Below are positions 26,522-34,579 of a stretch of 64,000 nucleotides of DNA, piece by piece. Positions within the stretch are counted from its first letter, which is position 1, and each line of letters opens with the position of its first letter. The position numbers and the translations under genes are program-made. Source of the DNA: Bergeyella cardium. GTDB lineage: Bacteria; Bacteroidota; Bacteroidia; Flavobacteriales; Weeksellaceae. Below the pieces are notes generated by a model, which was not told where the DNA came from, did no database searches, and saw only the letters and a list, made by a program, of their open reading frames with translations. The DNA lies in NCBI RefSeq assembly GCF_003614945.1, contig NZ_QYCZ01000001.1, forward strand, positions 1,196,001 through 1,260,000, given 5' to 3'.

Positions 26522-26680
26522 ATGACGATAAAAGATAAAAAAATACTAAGAAAAAAAAGACTAACGATAAAGCAAAAGCAACGAGAAATACAAAAAATAT
26601 CTCAATCCATTAATGCTGGAATGTCTAAAAGATATTTATTTGATATGCTTTTAAAAGCGTATGATACTAATAGCAGATAG
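26522..26680 (+). CDS. small basic protein, probable antitoxin of the PIN toxin
   Basis: 52 residues starting MTIKDKKILRKKRLTIKQKQ and ending LLKAYDTNSR. It is Lys/Arg-rich at the N-terminus and amphipathic at the C-terminus. Its stop codon (26678-26680) overlaps the start of the PIN gene (26661) by 20 bases, the usual arrangement of a toxin-antitoxin pair with translational coupling. An in-frame stop lies shortly upstream of the ATG, so this is the full frame. I do not recognise the family; the antitoxin call rests on position, size and charge. Confidence 0.6.
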   Translation: MTIKDKKILRKKRLTIKQKQREIQKISQSINAGMSKRYLFDMLLKAYDTNSR

Positions 26681-27110
26681 CAATATAATTGTAAGCGCTC
26701 TAATATCACCAAAAGGGAAAATAGCGAAAATCTTAAAAGATAAAAGTAATATTCAGTTTATTGCTCCTGATTATATGTTTATGGAGATTGAAGCCCATTG
26801 GGATAAAATAAAAAAGCTCTCACCTTTATCTAATAAAGATTTGAAAAAAGAATTAAGCTTTTATAAAGAGAAAATAAAACAATATCAAGTAATAAATATC
26901 CCCAAAGAAACCATTCTAAAAGCATATAGATTGGTTCTTGATATAGACCAAGACGACACCTTTTTTATTGCATTGCATCTGCATCTGGGATATAAAATCT
27001 GGTCTGGAGATAAGATTTTAAAAGAAGGACTAAAACAAAAAGGATTCTCTCATTTCTTTATTGAAATAGAAGATATAAAACAAAGGCTTTATCTAAAAGG
27101 TAAAGCCTAA
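26661..27110 (+). CDS. PIN-domain ribonuclease, probable toxin
   Basis: 149 residues with the PIN fold. The first acidic residue is in ILIADSNIIVSAL (Asp6), the second in YMFMEIEAHW, and the last ones in LDIDQDDTFFIALHL and KIWSGDKIL. This four-acid pattern coordinates Mg2+/Mn2+ for RNA cleavage. It partners with the overlapping small basic protein. The pair interrupts the PASTA-rluD neighbourhood, so it probably arrived as a small cassette. It may alternatively be a stand-alone PIN protein of the COG1848/COG4634 kind. Confidence 0.8.
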   Translation: MILIADSNIIVSALISPKGKIAKILKDKSNIQFIAPDYMFMEIEAHWDKIKKLSPLSNKDLKKELSFYKEKIKQYQVINIPKETILKAYRLVLDIDQDDTFFIALHLHLGYKIWSGDKILKEGLKQKGFSHFFIEIEDIKQRLYLKGKA

Positions 27111-27212
27111 AAACAAACAAAAATTCAATCTCCCATAGATTTCAATAAAGAAGAACAGCTAAATTTCTACAAAATTGATGAAGTCTGCGGGAGAATCTAT
27201 TTAATAATACCT

Positions 27213-28280
27213 ATGGAACACCCAAACGAAGACCTATTTGAAGAGGGTTTTAGCACCGACGATACCTCATCAGACGATGAGAACTCAGGGCTTTTCGAGC
27301 ACCTCAATATTACGGTGGACAAGAAGCAAGAGCCCCTTCGTATAGATAAATTCCTCCTCATCTACAGGCAAAACTCCTCACGAAATAAAATCTCACAAAC
27401 CTGCCGAGCAGGGAATGTCCTCGTAAATGGGCAACCCGTAAAGCAGAATTACAGAGTAAAACCAGGCGATGAAATCTCAGTACTGCTGGCTCACCCTCCG
27501 CGGGAGAATGTCATCATCCCTCAAAATATCCCCATCAATATCGTCTATGAAGATGATGATGTTTTAGTAATAGACAAAGAAGCGGGGATGGTAGTACACC
27601 CAGGCTTTGGGAACTGGGACGGCACGCTCGTAAATGCCGTAGCCTACCACTTTGAGCAGAATGGGCTGAAGACCGACTTAGACCGCATCGGGCTGGTGCA
27701 TCGTATCGATAAAGATACATCGGGACTGCTCGTCATCGCCAAGAATGAATATGCCCTCTCCCACCTCGCCAAGCAGTTCTTCGACAGGAAGACCAAGCGC
27801 CTCTACTGGGCATTCGTCTGGGGAAATCTAGAGAATGACCAAGGCACCATCCGCGGGAACATCGGCAGGCACCTGAAAAACCGTATGCAAATGGCAGTCT
27901 ACGAAGACGGCAGCCACGGCAAGCACGCCGTAACCCACTACAAAGTCCTCGAACGCTTTCGGTATATGACCTGGGTGGAGTGCAAACTAGAAACGGGGCG
28001 CACCCACCAAATCAGAGCACACTTCAGGCACATCGGGCATACCCTCTTCAATGACGAGCGATACGAAGGCAATGTCATTCTGCGCGGCATCAACCTCCCG
28101 AAGTACAAACAGTTTGTACAAAATGTTTTTGAGATCCTCCCAAGGCACGCCCTCCACGCGCATACTCTCGGCTTCATCCACCCCACTACGAAAGAGGAAA
28201 TGTATTTTGAAAGCCCTATGCCCCACGATATGCAGTCCGCCATCGATAAATGGAGAAACTATCTCTCCGCTCAGCAATAG
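27213..28280 (+). CDS. rluD: 23S rRNA pseudouridine synthase RluD family
   Basis: 355 residues. An acidic N-terminal extension (about 1-30, many Asp/Glu/Ser) precedes the S4 RNA-binding domain (RIDKFLLIYRQNSSRNKIS to NYRVKPGDEISV, about 43-90). The catalytic domain has LVHRIDKDTSGLLVIAKN, with the nucleophilic Asp near residue 170, and ETGRTHQIRAHF near residue 260. It isomerises uridines in helix 69 of 23S rRNA. The 102 bases before it carry no recognisable gene. It ends at the repeat-filled gap facing trmN6. Confidence 0.92.
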   Translation: MEHPNEDLFEEGFSTDDTSSDDENSGLFEHLNITVDKKQEPLRIDKFLLIYRQNSSRNKISQTCRAGNVLVNGQPVKQNYRVKPGDEISVLLAHPPRENVIIPQNIPINIVYEDDDVLVIDKEAGMVVHPGFGNWDGTLVNAVAYHFEQNGLKTDLDRIGLVHRIDKDTSGLLVIAKNEYALSHLAKQFFDRKTKRLYWAFVWGNLENDQGTIRGNIGRHLKNRMQMAVYEDGSHGKHAVTHYKVLERFRYMTWVECKLETGRTHQIRAHFRHIGHTLFNDERYEGNVILRGINLPKYKQFVQNVFEILPRHALHAHTLGFIHPTTKEEMYFESPMPHDMQSAIDKWRNYLSAQQ

Positions 28281-28290
28281 GTTTTCAGCG

Positions 28291-28341
28291 GTAGGCTTTA
28301 AGCCCTAAGCAGTAGGCTTTTTATATGCTGAGAGTGCCTCA
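28291..28341. repeat. GTAGGCTTT direct repeat with 21-bp spacing
   Basis: GTAGGCTTT occurs at 28291 and 28312, and a degenerate AGTGCCTCA linker follows at 28333. Inverted copies of the AGTAGGCTTTAAG motif occur at about 35868-35880 and, degenerate, at 31505-31522. Confidence 0.6.
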
Positions 28342-28392
28342 TTTTATAGCGAAAGTCCATCAGCATAATAGTTAAGAGAAGGATTTTTCAGG

Positions 28393-28590
28393 AAACCCAC
28401 TAGCGTGGGGAGCACAGTTTCCAGCTGAGGGACTTACTCACTAGCATGGGGAGCACTTAAAAACAATTGCCTGCCACGCTGTGGCTAAGTGCCCCTCGTG
28501 CTAACGAGTGCTCTCCACGCGAGTGGATGCCTCACCGGCTACGGTCTAATTGCCTGCCACGCTGTGGCTAAGTGCTCCCCACGCAGTGGG
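28393..28590. repeat. array of about nine hairpins between rluD and trmN6
   Basis: Palindrome centres at about 28402, 28424, 28443, 28479, 28501, 28520, 28539, 28562 and 28584, mostly 19-23 bases apart. Examples: CCCAC-TAGC-GTGGG, CTCGT-GCTA-ACGAG, TCCAC-GCGA-GTGGA, ACCG-GCTA-CGGT, CCCAC-GCA-GTGGG. Loops GCTA/TAGC and linkers AAGTGC, GAGTGCTC and TGCCTCACC recur while the stems differ in paired fashion. The last hairpins extend into the 3' end of trmN6 (stop at 28539). Confidence 0.8.
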
Positions 28591-29264
28591 TGGAAGTTTT
28601 GGGTGAGGGAGAGGTATTGCGGGGAGTATTGTCGGGGAGAGGATTCTATTGTAAAGTTGGTGGATTGAGTGGGGAGGTTGAGTTTGGAGAGCTCGAGGAG
28701 GTTTCGCTTGAGGGTGCCACCTTGAATCCCGTAGATATTAACGATTTGTTTCAGGAAAAAACCTTGCTGGAGGGCGGTATCTATAAAACCTTCTGCCTCT
28801 GTGGAGGGGATGATGACGATAAGGGCGCCTTCGGGAGAGAGGAGTGAGGAGGATTTGGAGATGAGGGTAGGGAAATCAAGCTCGAGTTTTTGTCTGGCGA
28901 GTATATCTTTTTGTGAGGCGTTGGTCTCGAAATAGGGTGGATTGGAGACGATATAATCAAAGGGATAGGGAGGGTTTAGGGCTTTAAAATCGATATTCAA
29001 TACGCCAAGCCTGTCGTTAAAGGGCGAGTTTTGGAAATTGGTTTGAGCGAGCTGGGCAGCATTGGGGTCTATATCTATGGCTGTGATGAGGCTTTTGGGG
29101 AACCTTTGGGCAAGCATCAGGGAGATGAGCCCCGTGCCTGTGCCTACTTCTAAAACCCGACCAGAGACATTTGCCATAGCACCGAGGAGCACGCCATCGG
29201 TACCCACTCGGAAGACTTGTTTGGACTGCTGAATCTCAAACTGCTGAAATCTGAAAGGCTTCAT
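28539..29264 (-). CDS. trmN6: tRNA1(Val) (adenine(37)-N6)-methyltransferase family protein
   Basis: 241 residues. The SAM motif LEVGTGTGLISLMLAQR starts near residue 38 and the N6-adenine catalytic motif YIVSNPPYFE is near residue 108. The N-terminus MKPFRFQQFEIQQSKQVFRV followed by GTDGVLLGA is the YfiC/TrmN6 pattern. The last ~17 codons lie in the hairpin array, so the C-terminus may be altered by it. The gene is the last of a tight operon ribE-histidine kinase-trmN6 with gaps of 9 and 11 bases. Confidence 0.88.
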   Translation of the reverse strand: MKPFRFQQFEIQQSKQVFRVGTDGVLLGAMANVSGRVLEVGTGTGLISLMLAQRFPKSLITAIDIDPNAAQLAQTNFQNSPFNDRLGVLNIDFKALNPPYPFDYIVSNPPYFETNASQKDILARQKLELDFPTLISKSSSLLSPEGALIVIIPSTEAEGFIDTALQQGFFLKQIVNIYGIQGGTLKRNLLELSKLNLPTQSTNFTIESSPRQYSPQYLSLTQNFHPLRGEHLATAWQAIRP

Positions 29265-29275
29265 AGGGAGGAAAA

Positions 29276-30730
29276 TTAAACGCTTGCTGGGAGGGTGATG
29301 ATGAAACTCGTCCCCACCCCGATTTCGGATCGGAGGGAGATCTCGCCTTGGTAGTCGGTGACCATTTTTTTGACCATACTTAGCCCCAGACCTTTCCCAG
29401 AGCTTTTGGAGGTAAAGTTCGGCTCAAAGATTCGCTCGTACATATCCTCTGCTATACCGATACCATTGTCCTGCACAGAGATTTTCACCTTTCGGTTAAT
29501 CTGCTCTATCTTGATATGAATGCGGAGGGCTCTGTCGTCCGACTTCGCTTGTTTGGCATTGGTAATAAGGTTCACGATAATCCTGTTCAGGTATATCTTA
29601 TCCATATTGATAAGGATATCGCTACGGTTGGAGGAGATTTTAATATCATCTTCGTGGAAAATCTGCACGATATTCATCACCTCATCTTTTAGGTTGAAGA
29701 CTTCATTATTCTTCTCTGGCAAGGTTTCAAACTGAGAGAAGGCATCTGCTACGGCGGTGATCAGGTCTATCTGTGAGACGAGCGTAGTGCAGAGGTTCTT
29801 TACTCTGTCATAAATCTTCGGGTCTTCGGGATTAAACTTTCGCTCAAAATTCTGAATGCTGAGCTTCATTGGGGTGAGGGGGTTTTTCACCTCGTGGGCT
29901 ACCTGCTTTGCCATTTCTCGCCACGCACCTTCCTTCGCGGTGTGGGAGAGCCTGTCTTTCTGATACTGTATCTGCAAAAGCATCTTGTTGTATGAATTAA
30001 CGAGGGAGCTTAGCTCATCATTAGGATAATAGCGTATGGGGTTCATATTCTCACCAAAGAGGGTAATCTTGGCAATCATATCCGAGAACTTCCTTATGGT
30101 CTGCGATACATTATTAGAAATAACCCAGCTCACCGCTATACTGATGAGGATAACGATAAAGTTGAGAAAGATGATATATTTGGTATACCGCTCCAAAACA
30201 CTGAGATAAACCGAATCTGAATGATAATACGGTAGATAAACGATGGCAACGGGTTTCAGCACATTATTTTTTAGGAGGATGTAGGAGGAGAAAAGATTGG
30301 CTTCAAGCGCCTCATCATAAGACTGCTCATCTACTCTGTATTGATTTTGGAGCAGCCGATGAATAATCTTCTGATCTACCTTCTTCTGTGGTACTAAATC
30401 TTTCTCCTTATTTGAGAGGAGGTAATTGCCCTGCAAGTCGTAGATAATAAGGTCGTGTTTATTGATATCTGCTATCTCATAGATGGCATTTTCCAGAACT
30501 TTGGGCAAGTCTCGGGTATCCACTTCGGAGTGGCTGATGGAGTAATCTAATGCTGCCATCATTGCATCTGCCTTATTCTGCTGGTCGGTCTGGCTAAGCT
30601 GAATAGAATTATTCCTTAATATATAATAAGAAATAAGAGTAGTCCCCGCCATACTGAGAAAGCAGATAAAGATAAAGCCCCAGAAGACTTTATTTCTCAA
30701 GCTCAGGTTTAGGCCTTTGTAGGTATACAT
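29276..30730 (-). CDS. membrane sensor histidine kinase
   Basis: 484 residues. Two membrane helices (about 13-35 and 183-205) bracket a periplasmic sensor region of about 145 residues, then comes a HAMP-like linker. The phosphorylated His is in AHEVKNPLTPMKLSIQ (near residue 278). The ATP-binding part has the N box NLITNAKQA, the G1 box VQDNGIGIAE and the G2 box SSGKGLGLSMVKKM. The His-box variant resembles NtrY-type kinases. No response regulator gene is adjacent, so its partner is elsewhere. Confidence 0.9.
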   Translation of the reverse strand: MYTYKGLNLSLRNKVFWGFIFICFLSMAGTTLISYYILRNNSIQLSQTDQQNKADAMMAALDYSISHSEVDTRDLPKVLENAIYEIADINKHDLIIYDLQGNYLLSNKEKDLVPQKKVDQKIIHRLLQNQYRVDEQSYDEALEANLFSSYILLKNNVLKPVAIVYLPYYHSDSVYLSVLERYTKYIIFLNFIVILISIAVSWVISNNVSQTIRKFSDMIAKITLFGENMNPIRYYPNDELSSLVNSYNKMLLQIQYQKDRLSHTAKEGAWREMAKQVAHEVKNPLTPMKLSIQNFERKFNPEDPKIYDRVKNLCTTLVSQIDLITAVADAFSQFETLPEKNNEVFNLKDEVMNIVQIFHEDDIKISSNRSDILINMDKIYLNRIIVNLITNAKQAKSDDRALRIHIKIEQINRKVKISVQDNGIGIAEDMYERIFEPNFTSKSSGKGLGLSMVKKMVTDYQGEISLRSEIGVGTSFIITLPASV

Positions 30731-30739
30731 AAAGAGAGG

Positions 30740-31324
30740 TTATTTATTGATTAGTTTAGCGACATACTTCCCGATGATGTCAAACTCCAAATTGACGCTA
30801 TCACCGATTTTCAAAAGATGAAGATTGGTATGCTCCCAAGTGTAAGGGATAAGCGCTACCGAGAAAGAATGGCTCCCACTCTGCGCTACGGTGAGGCTAA
30901 CGCCATTCACAGTAATAGAACCTTGGGCTACGGTGGTGTATTCCCTACTCTCATCATAGCTGATGCTAACGAAATAGCTGCCGTCTTTATTCTCTATCCC
31001 TGCCACTACTCCTGTGCGGTCTATATGCCCCTGCACGATATGCCCGTCTAGCCTGCCTCCCATCTGCATACACCTTTCTAGATTGATGAGGCTCCCTACC
31101 TGCCAGCTTCCAAGATTGGTTTTCTCAAGGGTTTCATCTATGGCATTTACGGTATATCTATCGCCTGCGATATCTACTATGGTGAGGCAGCAGCCATTAT
31201 GTGCCACGCTTTGGTCTATTTTCAATTCACTCGTAAAAGGGCTACTGAGCACAAAGTTGATATTCGTACCTTTTTTCTCTATCTGCTCTACCCTTCCCAT
31301 CGCTTCTATAATTCCTGTAAACAT
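30740..31324 (-). CDS. ribE: riboflavin synthase, alpha chain
   Basis: 194 residues made of two lumazine-binding repeats. The first begins MFTGIIEAMGRV, the second GHIVQGHIDRTGVV near residue 96; GGCCLTIVD-like residues appear as AHNGCCLTIVD and VNGVSLTVAQSG. It dismutates two 6,7-dimethyl-8-ribityllumazine molecules to riboflavin. It leads a three-gene operon with a histidine kinase and trmN6. No FMN riboswitch is recognisable in the roughly 60-base leader. Confidence 0.95.
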   Translation of the reverse strand: MFTGIIEAMGRVEQIEKKGTNINFVLSSPFTSELKIDQSVAHNGCCLTIVDIAGDRYTVNAIDETLEKTNLGSWQVGSLINLERCMQMGGRLDGHIVQGHIDRTGVVAGIENKDGSYFVSISYDESREYTTVAQGSITVNGVSLTVAQSGSHSFSVALIPYTWEHTNLHLLKIGDSVNLEFDIIGKYVAKLINK

Positions 31325-31389
31325 ATTTTTAGCATTAAATTAATCTACCGAGAGCGGTCTCTATACTCTCTTTCTCAATTTTGAGATTA

Positions 31390-31397
31390 CAAATATA
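31390..31397 (-). promoter_or_regulatory. -7 box of the ribE operon
   Basis: TATATTTG on the minus strand, 65 bases before the ATG at 31324. Confidence 0.55.
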
Positions 31398-31423
31398 ACA
31401 AAACCTACTTGGCTATTGGCAGT

Positions 31424-31466
31424 ATCCACTCGCGTAGGAATACTTATTAGTATGAAGAGCACCTTA
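31424..31466. repeat. degenerate pair of dispersed hairpin units
   Basis: ATCCACTCGCGTAGG is the reverse-complement form of the unit TCCACGCGAGTGGAT at 28514-28528 with one change. TTATTAGTATGAAGAGCACC aligns with the unit TCACTAGCATGGGGAGCAC at 28438-28456. The stems are partly lost here. Confidence 0.5.
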
Positions 31467-31533
31467 ACAGGCGTAATGATTAGAGATTAGTATTCCAAAG
31501 CACCTACAGCTTAGAGCCTACTGCAAAATTCCC

Positions 31534-31541
31534 TATCTTTG
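31534..31541 (+). promoter_or_regulatory. -7 box of pdxA
   Basis: TATCTTTG, 34 bases before the ATG at 31576. Confidence 0.55.
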
Positions 31542-31575
31542 TGCGGTTTTATTTTTAAATTTAACGATATCAAAA

Positions 31576-32652
31576 ATGTCTAAAACACAAAAAATAAGAG
31601 TAGGAATTTCTATTGGCGACTTTAATGGCATAGGTCCAGAAGTGATAATGAAATGCCTAAAAGATAAAAGTATTACAGAATTTTTCACTCCTGTTATTTT
31701 CGGTTCTGGGAAGCTCTTTACCTCTCAAAAAAATATCTTTAAGATTAATATTAATTTCAATTACATCTTAAAAGCCAATCAGGCACAAGACGGGAAGCTC
31801 AATATGGTCAACCTATGGAAAGATGAGGTAAGCGTACAGCTGGGTACTCCTACGGAGGAATCCACAAAGATGGCAATAGACTCCCTCGAAGCAGCTACGG
31901 AAGCATTGAAACAAGGTGAAATAGATGTACTGGTAACCGCACCAATTAATAAAGATGAAATGATAAAATACGGCTTCAAGCACGCGGGGCATACGGGATT
32001 CCTCGAAGAAAAACTCGGAGCAAAAGGACTGATGTTCTTGGTAACCGACTCACTAAAAGTAGCCGTATCTACCCACCATATCCCCATTACGGAAGTAGCA
32101 CAAAACATCTCCAAAGAGAAAATTGTAGAGCAGGTAAGACTTCTCAACAAAACAATGATAGAAGATTTCTGCATTCAGAAACCTAAAATCGCCATACTGG
32201 GGCTAAACCCACATGCTGGCGATGGTGGAGCAATAGGCAAAGAGGAGATAGACATCATTAACCCTGCTATAAAACAGCTTTGGAATGAGGGAATTCTCGC
32301 CTTTGGAGCTTTCCCTGCCGACAGTTTCTTCCAGCCAGAGAAATATCAAAAATTTGATGCCGTACTCGCAATGTATCACGATCAAGGACTGGCACCTTTC
32401 AAAACCCTCGCCTATGAGGAAGGAGTGAACTATACAGCTGGACTTCCATTTGTACGCACCTCGCCCGACCACGGCACGGCATACGACATCGCAGGGCAAA
32501 ACAAAGCTGATGAACACAGCTTTATGGAAGCCATATTTACCGCAATAAAGATTTATAAAAACAGAATGGAATATCAGGAATTGATAGCTAACCAATTAAA
32601 AAAATCCAACATAAAAGATAATGGCGTAGATGAAGACCTGCCAGAAGCATAA
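31576..32652 (+). CDS. pdxA: 4-hydroxythreonine-4-phosphate dehydrogenase
   Basis: 358 residues. N-terminal GISIGDFNGIGPEVIMK, the metal-binding His region FKHAGHTGFLEE near residue 138, LNPHAGDGGAIGKEE near residue 211, MYHDQGLAPFKTL near residue 266 and TSPDHGTAYDIAG near residue 295 are all PdxA signatures, with three His binding the metal. It oxidises the pyridoxal phosphate precursor in the DXP-independent first part of the pathway. It is closed by a strong terminator and has its own promoter box. Confidence 0.95.
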   Translation: MSKTQKIRVGISIGDFNGIGPEVIMKCLKDKSITEFFTPVIFGSGKLFTSQKNIFKININFNYILKANQAQDGKLNMVNLWKDEVSVQLGTPTEESTKMAIDSLEAATEALKQGEIDVLVTAPINKDEMIKYGFKHAGHTGFLEEKLGAKGLMFLVTDSLKVAVSTHHIPITEVAQNISKEKIVEQVRLLNKTMIEDFCIQKPKIAILGLNPHAGDGGAIGKEEIDIINPAIKQLWNEGILAFGAFPADSFFQPEKYQKFDAVLAMYHDQGLAPFKTLAYEEGVNYTAGLPFVRTSPDHGTAYDIAGQNKADEHSFMEAIFTAIKIYKNRMEYQELIANQLKKSNIKDNGVDEDLPEA

Positions 32653-32658
32653 AAGAAT

Positions 32659-32692
32659 GAGAGAGAAAGCAGCCTCTCTCTTTTCTTTTTTT
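32659..32692 (+). terminator. terminator of pdxA
   Basis: A perfect 7-bp stem GAGAGAG/CTCTCTC (32659-32665 with 32674-32680) is followed by a long T-rich tract. Confidence 0.75.
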
Positions 32693-32785
32693 AAGGTAAT
32701 TTAGACATCATCTATTTTATTCAGTCATTCTATAAAGGTGATTTTTATCATTAGCTCCCACTTCATTTCTTATTATACTTGCAGG

Positions 32786-33148
32786 GTGAAAACATTGGTC
32801 ACATTTACTTTCTCTATCATCATACTGCTTGTGAGTACTCCAAGTGGTTTTCTTATGGTAGATTACCATTGCAACAAGAACTTCTACGAGACTCATTGTA
32901 TCAACAAGAAAACACCAAAGTCTGACTGCCACGGGAAATGTGAGCTGAGGAAAAATTCAAAAAACAAGGAGCTAAGTACCAATTCCACCATTTCATTTCC
33001 AGAATTTAATATCATCTCCCCAGAATATATTTCATTATCCATACAAAGGGAAATCCCTCTGGGAGATAAAAAGATTGCAGACACTCAAGAACACAATTCT
33101 ATCACTTCTCTATTTTATGATATCCCCTACCCTCCTCCTGAGGTTTAG
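32786..33148 (+). CDS. small envelope protein with CHGKC motif, function unknown
   Basis: About 120 residues if started at GTG 32786 (an earlier in-frame GTG is at 32738). One hydrophobic segment (FTFSIIILLVS) at the N-terminus acts as a signal or anchor. The body has a conserved-looking cysteine cluster: DYHC, THC, then DCHGKCELRK, and the protein ends PYPPPEV. Small proteins with a C-x-GKC element are, as I recall, widespread in Flavobacteriia beside metal or TonB-dependent genes; a metal-related role is inference. No such partner lies here: the neighbours are pdxA and LRR proteins. Confidence 0.6.
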   Translation: MKTLVTFTFSIIILLVSTPSGFLMVDYHCNKNFYETHCINKKTPKSDCHGKCELRKNSKNKELSTNSTISFPEFNIISPEYISLSIQREIPLGDKKIADTQEHNSITSLFYDIPYPPPEV

Positions 33149-33280
33149 GCTTTTTCTATTTAATGCTGGCTGAAATTCTTCTCAGCCACAGACTTCATTA
33201 TATTATTATATCATTTAAATTTATCATTAACTTCAATGGTAAGCAAAGCGCATATATTACCATTGGTAAAACGACTTATT

Positions 33281-34576
33281 ATGAACAAAGTATTTTTATT
33301 ATTCAGTATATTATTATCGTCTTTGTATTTCTCTCAAGGAGGCGATGTACCTGCATCTGAAAGAGCAGAATTAGAGAGAATCTATAACGAAAACAACGGA
33401 GAGAAATGGCCAAAAAAAGAAAAATGGAACTCCGTATCCCCAGTGGAAGAATGGGAAGGCATCAGTGTGATAACAAATGAGAAAGGAGAAAAACATATAG
33501 AAACCATTAACCTGACCTCAAATCAGCTTACAGGAGTCTTTAGCCTTGCCAACCTCCCAGAACTGAAGAAAATCTTCCTCTCATCTAACCAAATATCTGG
33601 GATTAGCTTGGATAAAACATTGGAAAAGCTGTCTTACCTGATGATAGACGACAATAATTTGGAAGAATTACACCTTGAAAACTTCGAGCTATTGGAGCAG
33701 ATTAATGTATACAGCAACGCTAATCTGGCTACGCTTTCTCTCAATAACCTCCCTAAGCTAAAAAACATACAGGCGTACTCTTGTAAATTAAACAATGTAT
33801 CGCTGAGCAGCCTCGGGGCTTTGGAAACCTTAAGCCTGCATGGCAACCAGATCAGCGCTATTGACCTCAGCCCTTTCACTACGCTTACCCATTTATATTT
33901 AGCAAAAAATACATTCACTACACTTAATATTAGAGGTCTTTCCCAACTAAAATTTTTAGACATACAGGAGAATCTAAAGCTTACAACATTAGAAACTGGC
34001 GAGCATCCTGAGCTCATTAACTTCTACGCAAGCAAGTCTAATGAGCTCAAAGGTTATATAGACCTCGGCAAATCTGCAAAGCTGAAAATCTTCCACGCTT
34101 TGCATACGAAGGTGGAAGCAGTAAACCTGAAAAATGGGAATAATAAATGGATGGCGAGCAAAAACAGCGTACTCATCAGTGATAAGGTAAAATGTATCGC
34201 CGTAGATGACCCCAAAGCTGCAAGAAACCCTTCCACGCCGAGAAATAATCCTTACAAATCCAAAAACTGGGATATAATCTGGGCTACTGGATACACCCGA
34301 GAAAACGGCTTCCAAGATGATTGTACAAATGCCCTCAGCGCAGATGAAGTAGGCATACAAAAGAACAGCTTCAAGGTTGTGAGCCCAGTAAAAGAAACCC
34401 TCTGGGTACAAGGTGTAGATGGACTAAAAACCATAGAAATCTACGCTGCCAACGGCCAGCTGGTAAAAACCCTCTCTGGCAATAGAGCTGATGTATCCTC
34501 CCTCACCAAAGGGCTTTACTTCATCAAAATATTTACAGATAAAGGTGTATTAACTTCTAAAATCATCAAAGAATAA
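33281..34576 (+). CDS. secreted leucine-rich-repeat protein with T9SS sorting domain (copy 1)
   Basis: 431 residues from ATG 33281, which places the signal peptide MNKVFLLFSILLSSLYFSQ at the very N-terminus; the frame upstream to 33236 is not needed. A cap resembling those of LRR proteins (ERAELERIYNENNGEKW) is followed by irregular LRRs with spaced Leu/Ile (LTGVFSLANLPELKKIFLSS, about residues 80-270). The protein ends in a type A sorting domain (WVQGVDGLKTIEIYAANGQL to GLYFIKIFTDKGVL). It should pass the type IX secretion machine and stay on the cell surface. It is three bases upstream of a paralogue. Confidence 0.85.
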   Translation: MNKVFLLFSILLSSLYFSQGGDVPASERAELERIYNENNGEKWPKKEKWNSVSPVEEWEGISVITNEKGEKHIETINLTSNQLTGVFSLANLPELKKIFLSSNQISGISLDKTLEKLSYLMIDDNNLEELHLENFELLEQINVYSNANLATLSLNNLPKLKNIQAYSCKLNNVSLSSLGALETLSLHGNQISAIDLSPFTTLTHLYLAKNTFTTLNIRGLSQLKFLDIQENLKLTTLETGEHPELINFYASKSNELKGYIDLGKSAKLKIFHALHTKVEAVNLKNGNNKWMASKNSVLISDKVKCIAVDDPKAARNPSTPRNNPYKSKNWDIIWATGYTRENGFQDDCTNALSADEVGIQKNSFKVVSPVKETLWVQGVDGLKTIEIYAANGQLVKTLSGNRADVSSLTKGLYFIKIFTDKGVLTSKIIKE

Positions 34577-34579
34577 GCT

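Noticed and set aside
31325-31389. FMN riboswitch before ribE
   Set aside because: The leader is only about 60 bases and lacks the conserved helices and AGGGG-type core of the RFN element.
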